From positions 124,001 through 188,000 of the forward strand of contig JAICSO010000004.1 of NCBI GenBank assembly GCA_025936825.1: 64,000 bases of DNA, given 5' to 3'. Position 1 is the first letter of the stretch. Each line of letters opens with the position of its first letter. Position numbers and translations under genes: made by a program. The notes beneath the pieces were generated by a model that was given only the letters and a program-made list of their open reading frames with translations, did no database searches and was not told the DNA's origin. This stretch comes from Terriglobales bacterium. GTDB taxonomy: Bacteria > Acidobacteriota > Terriglobia > Terriglobales > Acidobacteriaceae. Positions 59,320-64,000 of this stretch are shown in pieces.

Positions 59320-60915
59320 TCATGTAATCTTTTCCCCGATAGATTTCATTTGGGTGAACAGGAGCAAGTAGTCGGGGCCGCCGGCTTTGGAGTCGGTGCC
59401 CGACATGTTAAAGCCGCCAAATGGGTGAGCGCCGACAATCGCGCCAGTGCACTTGCGATTGATGTAGAGATTGCCGACATGGAACTCGCGTTTAGCAAGG
59501 GCAATCTTTTCGGGCGAGTTCGTGTAAACCGCGCCGGTCAGGCCGAATTCGGTGTCGTTCGCGATGTCTAGGCCATTCTCGAAGTCCTTGGACTTGATCA
59601 CCACGAGCACCGGCCCGAAAATTTCTTCCTGCTCGAGCTTTGAGCCGGGCTGAATGTCGGCGATCACGGTGGGCCGAATGAAGTAGCCGTCGCCAGCTTT
59701 CGTGTCGCGCTCGCCGCCAGTGATCAGGCGGCCATCGCGTTTGCCGATCTCGATGTAGTTCATGATCGACTTCATTGACCCTTCATTGATCACCGCGCCC
59801 ATGTAGACGTTCTCCGCGGGATCGCCAATGGGCATGCGCTCGACCCGACTTTTCAGGCGTTCAAGAAACTTGTCGTAAATGCGTCCGTCAACAATTGCGC
59901 GGGAGCACGCGGAGCACTTCTGGCCTTGAAAGCCGAACGCGGAAATTGCAACGCCTTCGACCGCGGCATCAAGATCGGCGTCGGCATCCACAACGATGGC
60001 GTCTTTGCCGCCCATCTCCAGAATGGTGCGTTTGATCCAAATCTGGCCGGGAGCGCGGTCGGCAGCGACTTTGTTAATGCGAAGGCCAACCTCGCGAGAT
60101 CCGGTGAAGGCGATGAAGCGAGTTTTGGGATGAGCAACCACGGCATCGCCGAAGCTGCCACCAGCGCCGGGGCAGAAGTTCACAACTCCCTCGGGCATTC
60201 CGGCTTCTTCGAGGATCTCGACAAACTTCGCGGCGATTGTGGGCGAGTCGCTCGACGGCTTCAGAATCACGGTGTTTCCGGAAACGATGGAAGCGAGGGT
60301 CATTCCTGCCATGATGGCGCAAGGGAAGTTCCACGGTGGAATGACAGCGCCAACGCCGAGTGGGATGTAGGCAATCTGGTCATGCTCACCGGGGAGTTGG
60401 ACTGGAGCTTTGGCTCGCGAGAGCCTTAGCGCTTCGAAGGCATAGAAGTTGCAGAAGTCGATCGTCTCGGCAATGTCGGCGTCGGCTTCTGCCCAATTCT
60501 TGCTCACTTCGTATACCAGGCACGCCATCAGTTCGAACTTGCGCTCGCGCAGAAGCTCGGTGGTGCGGAAGAGCAGGGCAATGCGCTCGTCCCAGGAAGT
60601 GCGGCTCCAGCTTTCGAAGGCTTTGAGCGCGGCCTGCATCGCGGGCTCGACATGCTCTTTGCCGGCCTTCTGGTGGACGCCAACAACCTCAGACGGGCGA
60701 GCGGGATTTAGGGAAACAATCTTGTCCTGAGTGCGAACGCGGTGACCGCCGATGATCAGGTCGTACTCACGGCCGAGCTGGCTACGCACGTTGTTGAGCG
60801 CTTGGCGCATTTCGCGGGCGACTTCGCTGCGGGTGAAGTCGGTTGCCGGCTCGTTGCGAAAAACCGGTTCGTGGGCGTGAAGATGCGGGTGGACGGGGGC
60901 TTCAATGGTTGCCAT
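59320..60915 (-). CDS. pruA: L-glutamate gamma-semialdehyde (delta-1-pyrroline-5-carboxylate) dehydrogenase
   Basis: 531 residues from ATG 60915 (M-A-T-I-E-A-P-V-H), because the longer frame runs back through repeats. Aldehyde dehydrogenase family 4-like: P-P-W-N-F-P-C-A-I, F-T-G-S-R-E-V-G-L-R-I, E-M-G-G-K-D (catalytic Glu) and F-G-F-Q-G-Q-K-C-S-A-C-S-R (catalytic Cys), then E-E-I-F-G-P-V-L. It oxidises glutamate semialdehyde to glutamate in proline and arginine catabolism. Proline dehydrogenase (putB) is not adjacent in the window. Confidence 0.92.
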   Translation of the reverse strand: MATIEAPVHPHLHAHEPVFRNEPATDFTRSEVAREMRQALNNVRSQLGREYDLIIGGHRVRTQDKIVSLNPARPSEVVGVHQKAGKEHVEPAMQAALKAFESWSRTSWDERIALLFRTTELLRERKFELMACLVYEVSKNWAEADADIAETIDFCNFYAFEALRLSRAKAPVQLPGEHDQIAYIPLGVGAVIPPWNFPCAIMAGMTLASIVSGNTVILKPSSDSPTIAAKFVEILEEAGMPEGVVNFCPGAGGSFGDAVVAHPKTRFIAFTGSREVGLRINKVAADRAPGQIWIKRTILEMGGKDAIVVDADADLDAAVEGVAISAFGFQGQKCSACSRAIVDGRIYDKFLERLKSRVERMPIGDPAENVYMGAVINEGSMKSIMNYIEIGKRDGRLITGGERDTKAGDGYFIRPTVIADIQPGSKLEQEEIFGPVLVVIKSKDFENGLDIANDTEFGLTGAVYTNSPEKIALAKREFHVGNLYINRKCTGAIVGAHPFGGFNMSGTDSKAGGPDYLLLFTQMKSIGEKIT

Positions 60916-61039
60916 AGGAGAACCTCGGATAGGAAACATAATTTTACACAGCGGGTGCAGATAAGCGCCGACCAAGTGGTCGGGGAATGTAGTTTCCTCT
61001 ATCGACTGAATGGAATAACTTGCCCAGGCTAGATATAAA

Positions 61040-61165
61040 TTTCTCTGTGGCGTTCCTCTGTGAAACTCAGTGCCCTCTGTGGTGAGGATTTTTCTTGCGA
61101 GCTCGGCGAACAAAACCTTTACCACAGCGGACACAAAGTCCACAGAGGAACGCCACAGAGGGGCG
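61040..61165. repeat. cacagaggaacgccacagagg inverted repeat
   Basis: 61045-61083 (ctctgtggcgttcctctgtg..) and 61120-61160 (..cacagaggaacgccacagagg) are inverted copies, closely related to 14531-14700, between the divergent pruA and perR-like genes. Confidence 0.7.
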
Positions 61166-61223
61166 ATTGGTAAAAACTAGGTCACTGTGAACGTTGGCTT
61201 CAGTGCCCATGCCAAACAGCCAT

Positions 61224-61264
61224 TTGACAAACAGCAGCTCTTCTTGTTTGATAATAGTTATCCA
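61224..61264 (+). promoter_or_regulatory. Promoter with candidate PerR/Fur box
   Basis: TTGACA at 61224-61229 and a TGATAAT element near 61249-61255 precede the regulator. GATAA-TAG-TTATC (61250-61262) is a perfect 5-3-5 palindrome resembling half a PerR/Fur box, with another GATAA following within the first codons. The TTGACA-to-TGATAAT spacing is longer than the ideal 17. Confidence 0.45.
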
Positions 61265-61726
61265 ATGATAATTTCTGACTTCACCTCCCTCTGCCGCGAG
61301 CATGGCCTGGCGGCGACGCACCAGAGGAGGGTCATCTACGAGACGGTGATGTCGTTGGAAGGCCATCCCAGCCCAGAGCTAATCTACGACGCGGTCCGAA
61401 AAAAGATTCCATCCATCTCGCTGGCAACGGTGTATAAAAATGTGCGGACTTTCCTCGAGAGCGGTATGTTGCGGGAAGTAAGCATGCATCACGGTTCCAT
61501 TCGGGTGGAACCGAACGAGAGCGAGCACTATCACCTGGTTTGCACCCGTTGCCGCAGGATTCAGGACCTCGATCCTGAAGGCGTGCAAGTGCAGGCACTC
61601 ACGAAAAAACGCTCACTGAAAGGCTTTCACGTCACCAGAATCGCAGTGGATGTGCTCGGCATCTGCGCGGCCTGCGCTGGCAAGGAACGCGCAACCAAAT
61701 CCAGGCGGAGAGAGAAACCATGTTAG
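61265..61726 (+). CDS. perR: Fur family regulator, PerR-like
   Basis: 153 residues from ATG 61265. Winged-helix part: H-G-L-A-A-T-H-Q-R-R-V-I-Y-E-T-V, H-P-S-P-E-L-I-Y-D-A-V and S-L-A-T-V-Y-K-N-V-R-T-F-L-E. Metal part: H-Y-H-L-V-C-T-R-C-R-R-I with one C-x2-C and a second C-A-A-C near the C-terminus (structural zinc). The order regulator-peroxiredoxin-katG points to peroxide sensing; Fur-type iron sensing is the alternative. Its stop overlaps the start of the peroxiredoxin gene. Confidence 0.85.
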   Translation: MIISDFTSLCREHGLAATHQRRVIYETVMSLEGHPSPELIYDAVRKKIPSISLATVYKNVRTFLESGMLREVSMHHGSIRVEPNESEHYHLVCTRCRRIQDLDPEGVQVQALTKKRSLKGFHVTRIAVDVLGICAACAGKERATKSRRREKPC

Positions 61727-62265
61727 GTGTCGGCGATAAATTTCCTTCGTATTCCTTGACCGCGACCGTGGGCAATGAGCCCGACCCGAAGACCGCGTTC
61801 AAAACCGTTACTGATCTCGATTATTCCGGCAAGTGGAAGGTGTATTTCTTCTGGCCCAACGACTTCACGCTTTTATGCCCGACGGAAATCGCGGGATTTG
61901 CGAAGGCAAGCAAGCAATTCCAGGAGCGTGAGGCGCAGATACTGGGTGGCAGCATTGATTCCGAATGGGTCCATCTCGCGTGGCGCGGCAGCAATCCTGA
62001 TTTGAGGGATGTGCCGTTCCCGATGATTGCTGACATCAAGCGTGAGCTCTGCGGCCAGTTGGGCATCTTGGACCAAGCGGCCGGAGTCGCGGAACGGGCT
62101 ACGTTTATCGTCGATCCGGATGGAGTAATTCGCTTTGTTTATGTGACCGCAGGCTCCGTCGGCCGCAGCGTTGACGAAGTTCTGCGCGTTCTTGATGCTC
62201 TGCAGTCGGATGAGTTGACCCCGTGCAATTGGCACAAGGGCGAACCCACGCTGCAGGTGGCGTAA
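61720..62265 (+). CDS. AhpC/Prx-type peroxiredoxin
   Basis: A 181-residue thiol peroxidase that reduces H2O2 and organic peroxides. Peroxidatic Cys in D-F-T-L-L-C-P-T-E-I, Arg in the R-A-T-F-I-V-D-P-D-G segment region, and a C-terminal resolving-type Cys in L-T-P-C-N-W-H-K-G. The short N-terminus V-G-D-K-F-P-S-Y-S-L and the size match AhpC of the actinobacterial/acidobacterial type, usually reduced by AhpD or thioredoxin. ATG at 61720 overlaps the regulator gene by seven bases, so the two are co-transcribed. Confidence 0.92.
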   Translation: MLGVGDKFPSYSLTATVGNEPDPKTAFKTVTDLDYSGKWKVYFFWPNDFTLLCPTEIAGFAKASKQFQEREAQILGGSIDSEWVHLAWRGSNPDLRDVPFPMIADIKRELCGQLGILDQAAGVAERATFIVDPDGVIRFVYVTAGSVGRSVDEVLRVLDALQSDELTPCNWHKGEPTLQVA

Positions 62266-62267
62266 AA

Positions 62268-64000
<1,733 letters not shown>

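Overview
The window reads as a chromosomal segment of an Acidobacteriota bacterium, probably class Terriglobia (Koribacter-like). This is inferred from a VWFA-related acidobacterial secreted protein, an Oar-type giant TonB-dependent receptor, CRTAC1/ASPIC-UnbV and TPR secreted proteins, several small conserved acidobacterial proteins, moderately high GC, and many families of dispersed intergenic repeats. No rRNA, CRISPR array or prophage was seen. One tRNA-like gene is present, and it is unusual.

Layout. 0.7-10.4 kb: housekeeping and enzyme genes (M15-like peptidase, M20 peptidase, alpha/beta hydrolase with glycerate kinase, VOC protein, MBL-fold hydrolase, beta-hydroxyacid dehydrogenase, a frameshifted zinc-ribbon gene, a secreted GH28-like beta-helix protein). 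10.7-13.8 kb: a fluoride riboswitch with a visible ribosome-site switch, crcB, a GNAT acetyltransferase, DUF190, a bshB1-like deacetylase carrying an in-frame repeat insertion, and a VapBC-type pair. 13.8-19.4 kb: O-methyltransferase, UPF0173 hydrolase, hpt, a two-GAF SpoIIE-type phosphatase overlapping lysA. 19.4-28.6 kb: small proteins, an ABC-ATPase remnant, an isochorismatase-like hydrolase, a ClsB/YbhP-like pair, BON protein, RGY-rich secreted protein, PilZ-SPOR fusion, TPR protein. 28.9-35.2 kb: the proteostasis cluster tig-clpP-clpX-lon on the minus strand.

35.4-43.0 kb is an accessory island with more AT-rich genes: a Panacea-antitoxin TA pair, a cold-shock-domain protein, a dense TGACA operator-like cluster, a DUF3800 protein, unknown proteins, a candidate acidobacterial allo-tRNA (8/4 acceptor/T-stem, class II, anticodon UAU), two small membrane proteins, an IS1595-family transposase and a frameshifted AlbA/Schlafen-type ATP-binding gene. 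A near-identical 24-bp sequence lies in inverted orientation at 37.17 and 41.37 kb and may bound a passenger-carrying mobile element that includes the tRNA.

43.2-56.9 kb is a secreted-protein region: esterase, TonB receptor divergent from an arabinofuranosidase-like protein that lacks both expected catalytic glutamates (two CRP-like sites lie between), TPR protein, CRTAC1 protein, a beta-helix protein and a VWFA protein. 57.0-61 kb: rluD-like, lgt, and a delta-1-pyrroline-5-carboxylate dehydrogenase. 61.2-64 kb: a peroxide-defence cluster of a Fur/PerR-type regulator, an AhpC-type peroxiredoxin and katG, which runs off the right end.
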